NCBI RefSeq assembly: GCF_014205135.1
Contig: NZ_JACHMY010000001.1
Coordinates: forward strand, 1,488,001-1,552,000
Length of the DNA stretch: 64,000 bases
Origin: Kribbella italica
Lineage (GTDB): Bacteria > Actinomycetota > Actinomycetes > Propionibacteriales > Kribbellaceae
Direction of reading: 5' to 3'
Position numbers and translations under genes: made by a program. How positions within the stretch are numbered: the stretch's first letter is position 1; each line of letters begins with the position of its first letter. Below the pieces are notes generated by a model that was not told the origin of the DNA, did no database searches, and saw only the letters and a program-made list of their open reading frames with translations. Shown one piece after another: positions 26,111-33,473 of the stretch.

Positions 26111-26559
26111 CCGAGGTACTGATCCAGCGGCTCGACCCGGAGTTGCCGCTGCCGTCGTACGCGCACCCGGGCGACGCGGGCGCCGACCTGGTGGCCTCGC
26201 ACGACGTCACGCTGAAGCCGGGGGAGCGTCAGCTGGTCGGCACCGGCATCGCGATCGCGCTGCAGGACGGGTACGCCGCGTTCGTGCACCCGCGGTCCGG
26301 ACTGGCCGCGAAGCACGGGGTGTCGATCGTCAACGCACCTGGCACGGTGGACGCGGGCTACCGCGGCGAGATCAAGGTGTGCCTGGTCAACCACGACCCG
26401 CACGAAGAGGTCACGCTGCGGCGTGGCGACCGGATCGCGCAGCTGGTGGTCCAGCAGGTCGAGAAGGCCCGCTTCGTCGAGGTGACCACCCTGCCGGGCT
26501 CCGCGCGCGGTACCGGGGGACACGGCTCGACCGGCGGTTTCGGTGATGTGACACGCTGA
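26107..26559 (+). CDS. dut: Deoxyuridine 5'-triphosphate nucleotidohydrolase (dUTPase)
   Basis: 150 residues, the normal trimeric dUTPase length. Motif 1 is [12 protein letters not shown], motif 2 [19 protein letters not shown], motif 3 [17 protein letters not shown], motif 4 [10 protein letters not shown], and motif 5 (arm closing the active site) [13 protein letters not shown]. It hydrolyses dUTP to dUMP and pyrophosphate, keeping uracil out of DNA. It is translationally coupled to the upstream thioesterase; the DUF3710 gene follows after 95 bp. Confidence 0.97.
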   Translation: MTEVLIQRLDPELPLPSYAHPGDAGADLVASHDVTLKPGERQLVGTGIAIALQDGYAAFVHPRSGLAAKHGVSIVNAPGTVDAGYRGEIKVCLVNHDPHEEVTLRRGDRIAQLVVQQVEKARFVEVTTLPGSARGTGGHGSTGGFGDVTR

Positions 26560-26654
26560 TCAGGTTGCCGCCCGCTGACCTGCGGGTACGGGAGACTACG
26601 GCGGGGTTCGTGCCGCCCCCAGAAGACTGACGATCGAGGAAGTAGGCAAGAGCA

Positions 26655-27401
26655 GTGATCTTCCGCCGCAAGGCCAAGAACGAGGACGCCCCGGAGACCG
26701 TGGACGCCGTCGAGGAGACGACGACCGGCGAGACCGCCGAGGACGGTGGCACCCAGGACAGTGGCGCTGAGGGCAGCGACACCGAGGGCAGTGGCACCGA
26801 GGAGTCCTCGACCGCCGCGGCCGGCCAGGACACCGCGGGTGGCCCGTTCGACGTGACCGAGGTGGACCCGGCGACGCTGGAGGCCGAGGACCGGATCGAC
26901 CTCGGCGCGCTGGTGATCACCGGCCTGCCGGGCATGGAGCTGCGGCTGCAGGTCGACGAGCAGAGTGGCGACGTCCAGGCGATCCTGCTGGTGCTGGAGG
27001 ACTCGGCGCTGGAGCTGCGCGCGTTCGCCGCCCCGAAGACGGCCGGCATCTGGGACGAGGTCCGCCGCGAGATCGCGGGCGAGGCCACCAAGATGGGCGG
27101 GACGGCGTCGGAGACCGAGGGCCCGTTCGGCACCGAGCTCGTGCTCGTCGTACCGGTGCAGGACCCCGAGGGCCAGATCTTCAGCCAGACCTCGCGGGTG
27201 ATCGGCATCGACGGCCCGCGCTGGCTGCTGCGCGGCACCGTGCTCGGTCGCGCCGCGGTCGAGCCGGACGCGGCACCGCCGATGGAGCAGGCCTTCCGCA
27301 ACGTCGTCGTGGTCCGCGGTTCGGAGCCGATGGCGCCGCGCGAGTCGCTGGCGCTGAAGCTGCCCGCGGGTGCGCAGCCGGCCGCCGAGGAAGAGGCCTG
27401 A
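26655..27401 (+). CDS. DUF3710 protein
   Basis: 248 residues from GTG 26655 with GAGGAAG upstream. The first 75 residues are a charged, disordered Thr/Glu/Asp/Gly tail. The conserved body starts at GPFDVTEVD and includes DRIDLGALVITGLPGMELRLQVDE, the family core ELRAFAAPKTAGIWDEVRREIA, and a C-terminal RWLLRGTVLGRAA. It is the equivalent of Rv2696c beside dut. Biochemical function is not established. Confidence 0.92.
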   Translation: MIFRRKAKNEDAPETVDAVEETTTGETAEDGGTQDSGAEGSDTEGSGTEESSTAAAGQDTAGGPFDVTEVDPATLEAEDRIDLGALVITGLPGMELRLQVDEQSGDVQAILLVLEDSALELRAFAAPKTAGIWDEVRREIAGEATKMGGTASETEGPFGTELVLVVPVQDPEGQIFSQTSRVIGIDGPRWLLRGTVLGRAAVEPDAAPPMEQAFRNVVVVRGSEPMAPRESLALKLPAGAQPAAEEEA

Positions 27402-27443
27402 TCCCGATGTCCGGATTCCGGTTCGGCGCGTTCGCGCGCGGAT

Positions 27444-27449
27444 TACACT
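27444..27449 (+). promoter_or_regulatory. -10 element for leaderless OB-fold gene
   Basis: TACACT with 6 nt to ATG 27456. No Shine-Dalgarno is present before this ATG, consistent with a leaderless mRNA. Confidence 0.5.
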
Positions 27450-27455
27450 GATCTC

Positions 27456-27845
27456 ATGGGGAGCGACAAACCCGCAGGGTTGTGGCGGCGTGCCTTCCGC
27501 GGCCTGGCCGGCGACCAGGACGAGCAGGACGCCGAGGTACTCAAGGACTTCGCCCACGACTGTGGCGCGCGGTCGATCACCGGTTGTCACGACCGGGAGA
27601 TGGTGACGCTGTACGGGACGCTGCGCACCATCACGTTCAGCCCGCGCGGCGGTGTCCCGGCCCTGGAGGGCGAGTTGTACGACGGCACCGGAACGGTGAA
27701 GCTGGTCTGGCTCGGCCGGCGCAAGATCGCCGGGATCCACCCCGGCTCGGAGCTGATCGCGTCCGGGCGGATCGGAGTGGTCGACGGCGACCGGGTGATG
27801 TTCAACCCGCGCTACGAGCTGCGTCCGACGGCCGCGCATGGCTGA
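27456..27845 (+). CDS. OB-fold nucleic-acid-binding protein
   Basis: 129 residues. A single OB fold covers most of the protein: VTLYGTLRTITFSP, LEGELYDGTGTVKLVWLGRRKIAGIHPGSELIASGRIG and RVMFNPRYELRP. This matches the small OB protein encoded beside DUF3159 in mycobacteria (Rv2694c position), related to the anticodon/RecG-type OB domains. Binding to tRNA or single-stranded DNA is likely but not shown. It overlaps the DUF3159 gene by 8 nt. Confidence 0.88.
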   Translation: MGSDKPAGLWRRAFRGLAGDQDEQDAEVLKDFAHDCGARSITGCHDREMVTLYGTLRTITFSPRGGVPALEGELYDGTGTVKLVWLGRRKIAGIHPGSELIASGRIGVVDGDRVMFNPRYELRPTAAHG

Positions 27846-28752
27846 GCCGCGGGCCGGCCGTGACACCAACACGGACTCCGGGACCGACCGGGACCTGGAC
27901 GGGACCATCGACCCTGGCCTGGGCCGTGATCAGGACCTGAACCGTGACTCGGACCCTCAGCTGGGCCGTGACGCCGACCAGGCCCCGAAGCGGCCGACCG
28001 ACGAGGAGCTGGCCGGGATCCTGCGGCCGGAGCTCGAGGCCGCGGAGTCGGAGCTGACCGGCGACCAGCCGGACACCTCCACCGACGACCGGCCGAAGAC
28101 CACCGACAAGGACTTCTTCCAGGCGCTCGGCGGCTGGGGCGCGCTGCTCGACATCGGGCTGCCGTGGATCGCGTTCCTGATCGTCTACAGCGCCAGCGAC
28201 AAGGACCTGAAGCTCGCGCTGCTCGTCGCGATCGGCTGTGCCGCGGCGGTCGCCGTACTGCGGCTGGTGCGCAAGCAGCCCCTGCGCAACGTGCTCGGCG
28301 GCTTCGTCGGCGTCCTGATCTCCGCCTGGGTGGCGAACCGCAGCGGCAACGCCGAGGACGTCTACCTGCCCGGCCTGCTGACCAACGTCGGCTACGGCCT
28401 GCTCTACCTGATCACCGTGCTGATCCGCTGGCCGCTGTTCGGCCTGCTGTACGGCCTGATCACCCAGACCGGTACGGCGTGGCGCCGCGACCCCGCGATG
28501 CTGCGCGGATTCAGCCGGGCCACCTGGGTGTTCGTCGCGCTGTTCGCGATCCGGCTGGTCGTGCAGGTGCCGCTGTACCTGGCCGGCAGCCTGAACGCCC
28601 TGGGAATCGCGAAGGTCGGCCTCGGCCTGCCGTTCTACGCCCTCGCGCTGTGGCTCGCGTACGCCGTACTGCGTGGCTCGCTGCCCCCGGACAAGTGGGA
28701 CGAGGCGCGCGACCACATCACCCACCTGCTGGGCGGCGGCAAGAAGAAGTAG
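27838..28752 (+). CDS. DUF3159 integral membrane protein
   Basis: 304 residues. A hydrophilic N-terminal region (about 1-95) has Asp-rich repeats (DLDGTIDPGLGRDQDLNRDSD). Then come DFFQALGGWGALLDIGLPWIAF and about six membrane helices, with GGFVGVLISAWVANRSGNAEDVYLPGLL as the family core. It corresponds to Rv2693c. Function is unknown; members resemble small transporter or intracellular septation-like membrane proteins. The gene ends at a perfect hairpin shared with the convergent ceoC. Confidence 0.9.
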   Translation: MAEPRAGRDTNTDSGTDRDLDGTIDPGLGRDQDLNRDSDPQLGRDADQAPKRPTDEELAGILRPELEAAESELTGDQPDTSTDDRPKTTDKDFFQALGGWGALLDIGLPWIAFLIVYSASDKDLKLALLVAIGCAAAVAVLRLVRKQPLRNVLGGFVGVLISAWVANRSGNAEDVYLPGLLTNVGYGLLYLITVLIRWPLFGLLYGLITQTGTAWRRDPAMLRGFSRATWVFVALFAIRLVVQVPLYLAGSLNALGIAKVGLGLPFYALALWLAYAVLRGSLPPDKWDEARDHITHLLGGGKKK

Positions 28753-28754
28753 CC

Positions 28755-28783
28755 GTTGGGGGAAGGCACCGCCTTCCCCCAAC
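28755..28783. terminator. Perfect 13-bp-stem bidirectional terminator
   Basis: Arms 28755-28767 and 28771-28783 are exact reverse complements with a 3-nt loop. It lies between the DUF3159 stop (28752) and the ceoC stop (28787), so it can terminate both convergent transcripts. Confidence 0.88.
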
Positions 28784-28786
28784 TAC

Positions 28787-29455
28787 TCACTTCCGGTGGT
28801 GCGGGGAGAGCATGTCCTCGAGCTGTTCCTCGGTCTCGTCCGCCGCGACGAACAGCAGTTCGTCGTTCAGCTCCAAGGTGCCTTCCGGGTCCGGCCGCAG
28901 CACGCGGCCCTCGCGGATGATCGTCACCAGTGCGGTGTCGGTCGGCCAGTCGATGTCGCCGACGCGCAGGCCGATCATGGGGGAGTCCTCGGGCAGCGTC
29001 AGCTCGACCAGGTTCGCGTCGCCCTGGCGGAAGGTGAACAGCCGGACCAGGTCGCCGACCGAGACCGCTTCCTCGACCAGCGCCGACATGATCCGCGGCG
29101 TCGACACCGACACGTCCACGCCCCACGCCTCGTTGAACATCCACTCGTTGCGCGGGTGGTTGACCCGGGCAACAGTGCGCGGTACGCCGAACTCGGTCTT
29201 GGCCAGCAGCGAGACGACCAGGTTCACCTTGTCGTCACCGGTGCTCGCGATCGCCACCTGGCACCGCTGCAGCGCCGCCTCCTCCAGCGAGGACAGCTCG
29301 CACGCGTCGGCCAGCAGCCACTCGGCGCGCGGCACCGACTCGGCCTTGATCGCCCGTGGGTCCTTGTCGATCAACAGGACCTCGTGCCCGTTCTCCAGCA
29401 GCTCGCCGGCGATCGAGCGGCCGACGTTCCCCGCGCCGGCGATGGCTACCCGCAT
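28787..29455 (-). CDS. ceoC: TrkA-family K+ uptake regulatory protein (CeoC)
   Basis: 222 residues from ATG 29455, which overlaps the ceoB stop by one base and has GAGGAG upstream; a GTG one codon earlier is possible. The RCK_N Rossmann domain begins VAIAGAGNVGRSIAGELLENGHEV with the NAD-binding GxGxxG and acidic LIDKD. The RCK_C domain is at about residues 135-215. TrkA-type subunits gate K+ channels or transporters through NAD(H) or nucleotides. It pairs with CeoB as in M. tuberculosis Rv2692/Rv2691. No TrkH/G pore is in the window. Confidence 0.92.
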   Translation of the reverse strand: MRVAIAGAGNVGRSIAGELLENGHEVLLIDKDPRAIKAESVPRAEWLLADACELSSLEEAALQRCQVAIASTGDDKVNLVVSLLAKTEFGVPRTVARVNHPRNEWMFNEAWGVDVSVSTPRIMSALVEEAVSVGDLVRLFTFRQGDANLVELTLPEDSPMIGLRVGDIDWPTDTALVTIIREGRVLRPDPEGTLELNDELLFVAADETEEQLEDMLSPHHRK

Positions 29456-30117
29456 CACAGCTCCTCAGGCTTGGCGCCGAGCTGGGCCTCGACCGCCGCG
29501 GCGGCGGTCTCCAGCATGACGACGTGCACCAGGTCACCCTCCTGGATGACGGTGTCTGCCTTGGGCAGCAGACCCTCGCCGAGCCGGGTCAGGAACGCGA
29601 CCCGGGCGCCGGTGGCCTTCTCCAGGTCGAACGCCGCCCGCCCGACCCAGCCGGAGTGCACGTGCACCTCGGCCAGCCGGATGGTCGCCGACGGGTCGCG
29701 CCACTCGGGCTCGGACCCGCTCGGCAGCAGCCGGCGGATCATCTGGTCCACCGTCCACTTCACCGTGCCGACGGTCGGGATGCCGAGCCGCTGGTAGACC
29801 TCGGCGCGCCCGGGGTCGTAGATCCGGGCGACGACGTTCTCGATCCCGAAGTTCTCCCGCGCGACGCGCGCGGCGAGGATATTGGAGTTGTCGCCGTTGG
29901 AGACCGCCGCGAACGCCTCGGCGTCCTCGATCCCGGCCTCGATCAGCACCTCCCGGTCGAACCCCATGCCGGTGATCGTGCGGCCGGAGAAGTTCGCACT
30001 CAGCCGACGGAACGAGTCGGCCGACTGGTCGATGATCGCCACTGTGTGGCTGCGCTTCTCCAGGGTCCGGGCGAGCGTCGACCCGACGCGTCCGCAGCCC
30101 ATGATGACGACGTGCAC
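29455..30117 (-). CDS. ceoB: TrkA-family K+ uptake regulatory protein (CeoB)
   Basis: 220 residues from GTG 30117; an internal ATG follows five codons later, but it would remove the first strand of the Rossmann fold. N-terminal VVIMGCGRVGSTLARTLEKRSHTVAIIDQ is the RCK nucleotide site, and MGFDREVLIEAGIEDAEAFAAV follows. The RCK_C domain is near residues 135-215. It probably forms a hetero-octameric gating ring with CeoC. The two genes are divergent from a KimA-like permease, which is the obvious candidate partner. Confidence 0.92.
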   Translation of the reverse strand: MHVVIMGCGRVGSTLARTLEKRSHTVAIIDQSADSFRRLSANFSGRTITGMGFDREVLIEAGIEDAEAFAAVSNGDNSNILAARVARENFGIENVVARIYDPGRAEVYQRLGIPTVGTVKWTVDQMIRRLLPSGSEPEWRDPSATIRLAEVHVHSGWVGRAAFDLEKATGARVAFLTRLGEGLLPKADTVIQEGDLVHVVMLETAAAAVEAQLGAKPEEL

Positions 30118-30164
30118 TCCGTGATCACTCCCTGCCCCGCGGGGGGCCGCTGGCATCCATTCGG

Positions 30165-30183
30165 CGGTGTAGACGCTACACCG
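30165..30183. promoter_or_regulatory. Perfect dyad operator candidate between ceoB and permease
   Basis: CGGTGTAG-ACG-CTACACCG, 8-bp arms with a 3-nt centre, in the 94-bp divergent region. It lies where the -35 box for the permease promoter (TAACAT at 30199-30204) should be and 48 nt from the ceoB start. A repressor or activator bound here could control both directions. Confidence 0.6.
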
Positions 30184-30198
30184 GACCGGGGCTCCCTC

Positions 30199-30204
30199 TA
30201 ACAT
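30199..30204 (+). promoter_or_regulatory. -10 element for leaderless permease gene
   Basis: TAACAT with 7 nt to GTG 30212; transcription from it would start at or next to the start codon. Confidence 0.5.
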
Positions 30205-30211
30205 CCTCGGT

Positions 30212-32239
30212 GTGACCCCCGCTCTAGGCGACATCGGTAAACGCATCCTCATCGGACGCAAGCTGCGCAGCACGCAGCTCGGCGAGACGCTGCTTCCGAA
30301 GAAGATCGCACTCCCGGTGTTCGCCAGTGACGCTCTGTCGTCGGTGGCCTACGCGCCCGACGAGATCTTCCTGACGCTGTCGCTGGCCGGGCTGGCGGCG
30401 TACAGCTTCTCCTGGAAGATCGGCCTGCTGGTCGCGTTCGTGATGCTGATCGTGGTCGCGTCGTACCGGCAGAACGTGCACGCCTATCCCTCCGGCGGCG
30501 GTGACTACGAGGTCGCGACCGTGAACATCGGCCCGACCGCGGGCCTGACCGTGGCGAGCGCCCTGATGGTCGACTACGTGCTGACGGTGGCGGTGTCGAT
30601 CTCGTCCGGTGTGCAGAACGCGAAGTCCGCGCTGCCGTTCCTGGCCGGCCACGAGGCGACGCTCGGCGTCGGGCTGGTGCTGATCCTGACCGCGCTGAAC
30701 CTGCGCGGCGTCCGGGAGTCCGGCGCGCTGTTCGCGATCCCGACGTACATCTTCATGGCCGCGATCATCGGGATGACGCTGTGGGGCTTGGTCCGGCTGA
30801 CCACCGGCAACCTGCCGCTGGCCGACAGCGCGGCCTTCGACGTGCACCCGGAGCCGGGGCACGAAGTGTTCAGCGGCGTCGCGGCCGCGTTCCTGCTGGC
30901 CCGGGCCTTCTCCTCCGGCTGTGCGGCGCTGACCGGGGTCGAGGCGATCAGCAACGGCGTACCGGCGTTCCGCAAGCCGAAGAGCAAGAACGCCGCGACC
31001 ACGCTGCTGCTGCTCGGCACGATCGCGATCACGATGCTGATGTCGATCCTGTTCCTGGCCGACAAGATCAAGCTGCGCTTCGCCGAGGACCCGGGGACGC
31101 AGCTGTACCGCGACGGCGTACCGGTCGGGGACACCTACACCCAGAAGACCGTGATCGGGCAGATCAGCGACTCGGTCTTCTCGAACTTCGCGCCCGGCTT
31201 CTACCTGGTGCTCGGCGCGACGATGCTGATCCTGGTGCTGGCCGCGAACACCGCGTTCAACGGCTTCCCGGTGCTGGCCTCGATCCTGGCCAAGGACGGG
31301 TTCCTGCCCAAGCAGCTGCACACCCGCGGCGACCGGCTGGCCTACAGCAACGGCATCATCTTGCTGGCGGCCTGCGCGGTCGGGCTGATCATCGCGTTCG
31401 ACGCCGAGGTCACCAAGCTGATCCAGCTGTACATCGTCGGGGTGTTCGTCTCGTTCACGCTCAGCCAGTTCGGCATGATCCGGCACTGGACCCGGCACCT
31501 GAAGACCGAGACCGACACGGTCGCCCGCGGCCGGATGATGCGCTCGCGCTCGATCAACGCGGTCGGCCTGACGCTGACCGCCACGGTGCTGGTGATCGTG
31601 CTGGTCACCAAGTTCACCCACGGCGCCTACATCGCGATCATCGCGATGGCCGTGCTGTTCGTGATGATGAAGGGCATCCGCCGCCACTACGACACGGTCG
31701 GCCGCGAGATGGCCGTCGACGAGGGCGACCAGCTGATGCTGCCGGCCCGCGTGCACGCGATCGTGCTGGTCTCCAAGCTGCACAAGCCGACGCTGCGGGC
31801 GCTGGCCTTCGCCAAGGCGGCCCGGCCGTACATGCTCGAGGCGGTCACCGTCGACGTCGACCGCGAGGAGTCCGAGACGCTGCAGTCCGAGTGGGAACGG
31901 CACGACATCCCGGTCCCGCTGAAGCGCCTCGCGTCGCCGTACCGGGAAATCACCCGGCCGATCCTGCAGTACGTCCGCGACATCCGGCGGCAGTCGCCGC
32001 GCGACGTGGTGATGGTCTACATCCCCGAGTACGTCGTCGGCCACTGGTGGGAGCACATCCTGCACAACCAGAGCGCGCTGCGGCTCAAGGGGCGGCTCTT
32101 GTTCACACCTGGTGTGATGGTGACGTCGGTTCCGTACCAGCTGATCTCGTCCGAGGCGGCCCAGGAACGGCAGGACCGGGTGGAGCGGGTGGCCGGACAA
32201 GTACGCCGGGGCGCTCGCAAGACGTCAGGAGATCGGTGA
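30212..32239 (+). CDS. APC-superfamily permease, KimA/YdaO-like (probable K+ importer)
   Basis: 675 residues. The first 460 or so hold about 12 membrane helices of the LeuT-fold APC type: LPVFASDALSSVAYAPDEIF, YPSGGGDYEVATVNIG, and FNGFPVLASILAKDGFLPKQLHTRGDRLAYSNGI. The C-terminal 190 residues form a cytoplasmic domain with a USP-like pattern (ARVHAIVLVSKLHKPTLRALAFAKA). Length and the ASDALSS/YPSGGGDY motifs fit the KimA/KUP-like K+:H+ symporters better than amino-acid carriers. It lies opposite ceoBC, which supports a K+ role (inference). The stop overlaps the next start (GTGA). Confidence 0.85.
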   Translation: MTPALGDIGKRILIGRKLRSTQLGETLLPKKIALPVFASDALSSVAYAPDEIFLTLSLAGLAAYSFSWKIGLLVAFVMLIVVASYRQNVHAYPSGGGDYEVATVNIGPTAGLTVASALMVDYVLTVAVSISSGVQNAKSALPFLAGHEATLGVGLVLILTALNLRGVRESGALFAIPTYIFMAAIIGMTLWGLVRLTTGNLPLADSAAFDVHPEPGHEVFSGVAAAFLLARAFSSGCAALTGVEAISNGVPAFRKPKSKNAATTLLLLGTIAITMLMSILFLADKIKLRFAEDPGTQLYRDGVPVGDTYTQKTVIGQISDSVFSNFAPGFYLVLGATMLILVLAANTAFNGFPVLASILAKDGFLPKQLHTRGDRLAYSNGIILLAACAVGLIIAFDAEVTKLIQLYIVGVFVSFTLSQFGMIRHWTRHLKTETDTVARGRMMRSRSINAVGLTLTATVLVIVLVTKFTHGAYIAIIAMAVLFVMMKGIRRHYDTVGREMAVDEGDQLMLPARVHAIVLVSKLHKPTLRALAFAKAARPYMLEAVTVDVDREESETLQSEWERHDIPVPLKRLASPYREITRPILQYVRDIRRQSPRDVVMVYIPEYVVGHWWEHILHNQSALRLKGRLLFTPGVMVTSVPYQLISSEAAQERQDRVERVAGQVRRGARKTSGDR

Positions 32240-33408
32240 GGGACGAGGTCGTCGTCGGGACGGTACTGGAGCTGGAGATTGGCCCGGTCGCGCACGGCGG
32301 GCACTGTGTCGCGCGGTACGAGGGCCAGGTGGTCTTCGTCCGGCACGGGCTCCCGGGGGAGCTGGTGCACGCGCGGGTGACCGAGCGGACCACCAAGTAC
32401 CTGCGGGCCGACGTCGTCCAGGTGCTCACGCCGTCACCGCACCGGATCGAACCACCGTGCCCGTACGCCGGGCCGGGGCTCTGCGGCGGCTGCGACTTCC
32501 AGCACGCCAACATCGTCGAGCAGCGGCGGCTGAAGGCGACCGTGGTCTCCGACACGCTCCGGCGGATCGGCGGCATCGAGCGGACCGTGACGATGGAGTC
32601 GCCCGGTGACGACGGGCTCGCCTGGCGCACCAGGATGCGGTACGCCGTGGGGCCCGACGGGCGGCCGGGGATGCGGGTGCACCGGTCGCACGACCTGATT
32701 CCGGTCGACCAGTGCTTGATCGCGCACCCGGGGACGCCGTCGGTGCTGGATCAGCGCTGGCCGGGGACCGAGTCGGTGCAGGCGGTGGTGTCGTCGGAGG
32801 GCAAGCAGGCGGTGCTGACCGACGCGGCGAACGGCGGGCGGGTCGTCGAGGTCGTCCGGGACCGGCGGTTCCGGGTGGAGGCCGGTGGGTTCTGGCAGGT
32901 GCATCCTGCCGCGGCGACGACCTTGGTCGACGCCGTACTGGCTGGGCTGGAGCCTTCGGCGGGGGAGACCGCGCTGGACCTGTACTCCGGGGTCGGGCTG
33001 TTCGCGGCGTTCCTGGCGGAGGCCGGGTGCGCGGTGCTGGCGATCGAGGGGGACAAGGACGCGGTCAAGAACGCCCGGCGCAACCTGCACGACCTGACCG
33101 GCGTCACGCTGGAGCAGGGCGACGTGGACCGGGTGCTGAACGGCGCCGTCCGGCAGGGGCTGTCGCAGGTCGACCTCGTCGTACTGGATCCGCCGCGGAC
33201 CGGTGCCGGCAAGCACGTCGTACGGCGGATCGCCGGCCTGGCGCCGCGGAAGATCGCGTACGTCGCCTGTGACCCGGCGGCGCTGGCACGGGACCTGAAG
33301 ACGTTCGCGGGGCTCGGGTACGGCGTCAGCTCGCTGCGGGCGTTCGACCTGTTCGGGATGACCCATCACATAGAGTGCGTGGCCGTGCTGGAACCTGTGA
33401 CTGGTTAG
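32236..33408 (+). CDS. TRAM-domain (uracil-5-)RNA methyltransferase, TrmA/RlmD family
   Basis: 390 residues from GTG 32236, with CAGGAG upstream and a 4-nt overlap with the permease. The N-terminal TRAM domain (about 1-60) is VVVGTVLELEIGPVAHGGHCVARYEGQVVFVRHGLPGE in style. The Fe-S cysteines are in CPYAGPGLCGGCDF. The SAM site is LDLYSGVGLFAAFLAEAG; VVLDPPRTGAGKHVV and the catalytic Cys in YVACDPAALARDL follow. It makes 5-methyluridine in rRNA or tRNA. It matches Rv2689c in position, closing the conserved block. Confidence 0.93.
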   Translation: MRDEVVVGTVLELEIGPVAHGGHCVARYEGQVVFVRHGLPGELVHARVTERTTKYLRADVVQVLTPSPHRIEPPCPYAGPGLCGGCDFQHANIVEQRRLKATVVSDTLRRIGGIERTVTMESPGDDGLAWRTRMRYAVGPDGRPGMRVHRSHDLIPVDQCLIAHPGTPSVLDQRWPGTESVQAVVSSEGKQAVLTDAANGGRVVEVVRDRRFRVEAGGFWQVHPAAATTLVDAVLAGLEPSAGETALDLYSGVGLFAAFLAEAGCAVLAIEGDKDAVKNARRNLHDLTGVTLEQGDVDRVLNGAVRQGLSQVDLVVLDPPRTGAGKHVVRRIAGLAPRKIAYVACDPAALARDLKTFAGLGYGVSSLRAFDLFGMTHHIECVAVLEPVTG

Positions 33409-33473
33409 TTGCCGGGCGGCTCGGGTACCGTTCTGCGCTGGTGCCCTGATGTTCGCTGGAGACCTGATACCCG

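Noticed and set aside
30118..30211. c-di-AMP riboswitch before the KimA-like permease
   Set aside because: Only 94 bp separate the two start codons and the permease mRNA looks leaderless, leaving no room for the aptamer.
30224..32200. 658-residue minus-strand frame over the KimA-like permease
   Set aside because: Arg/Gln/His-rich shadow of a membrane protein; the plus frame shows 12 helices and family motifs.
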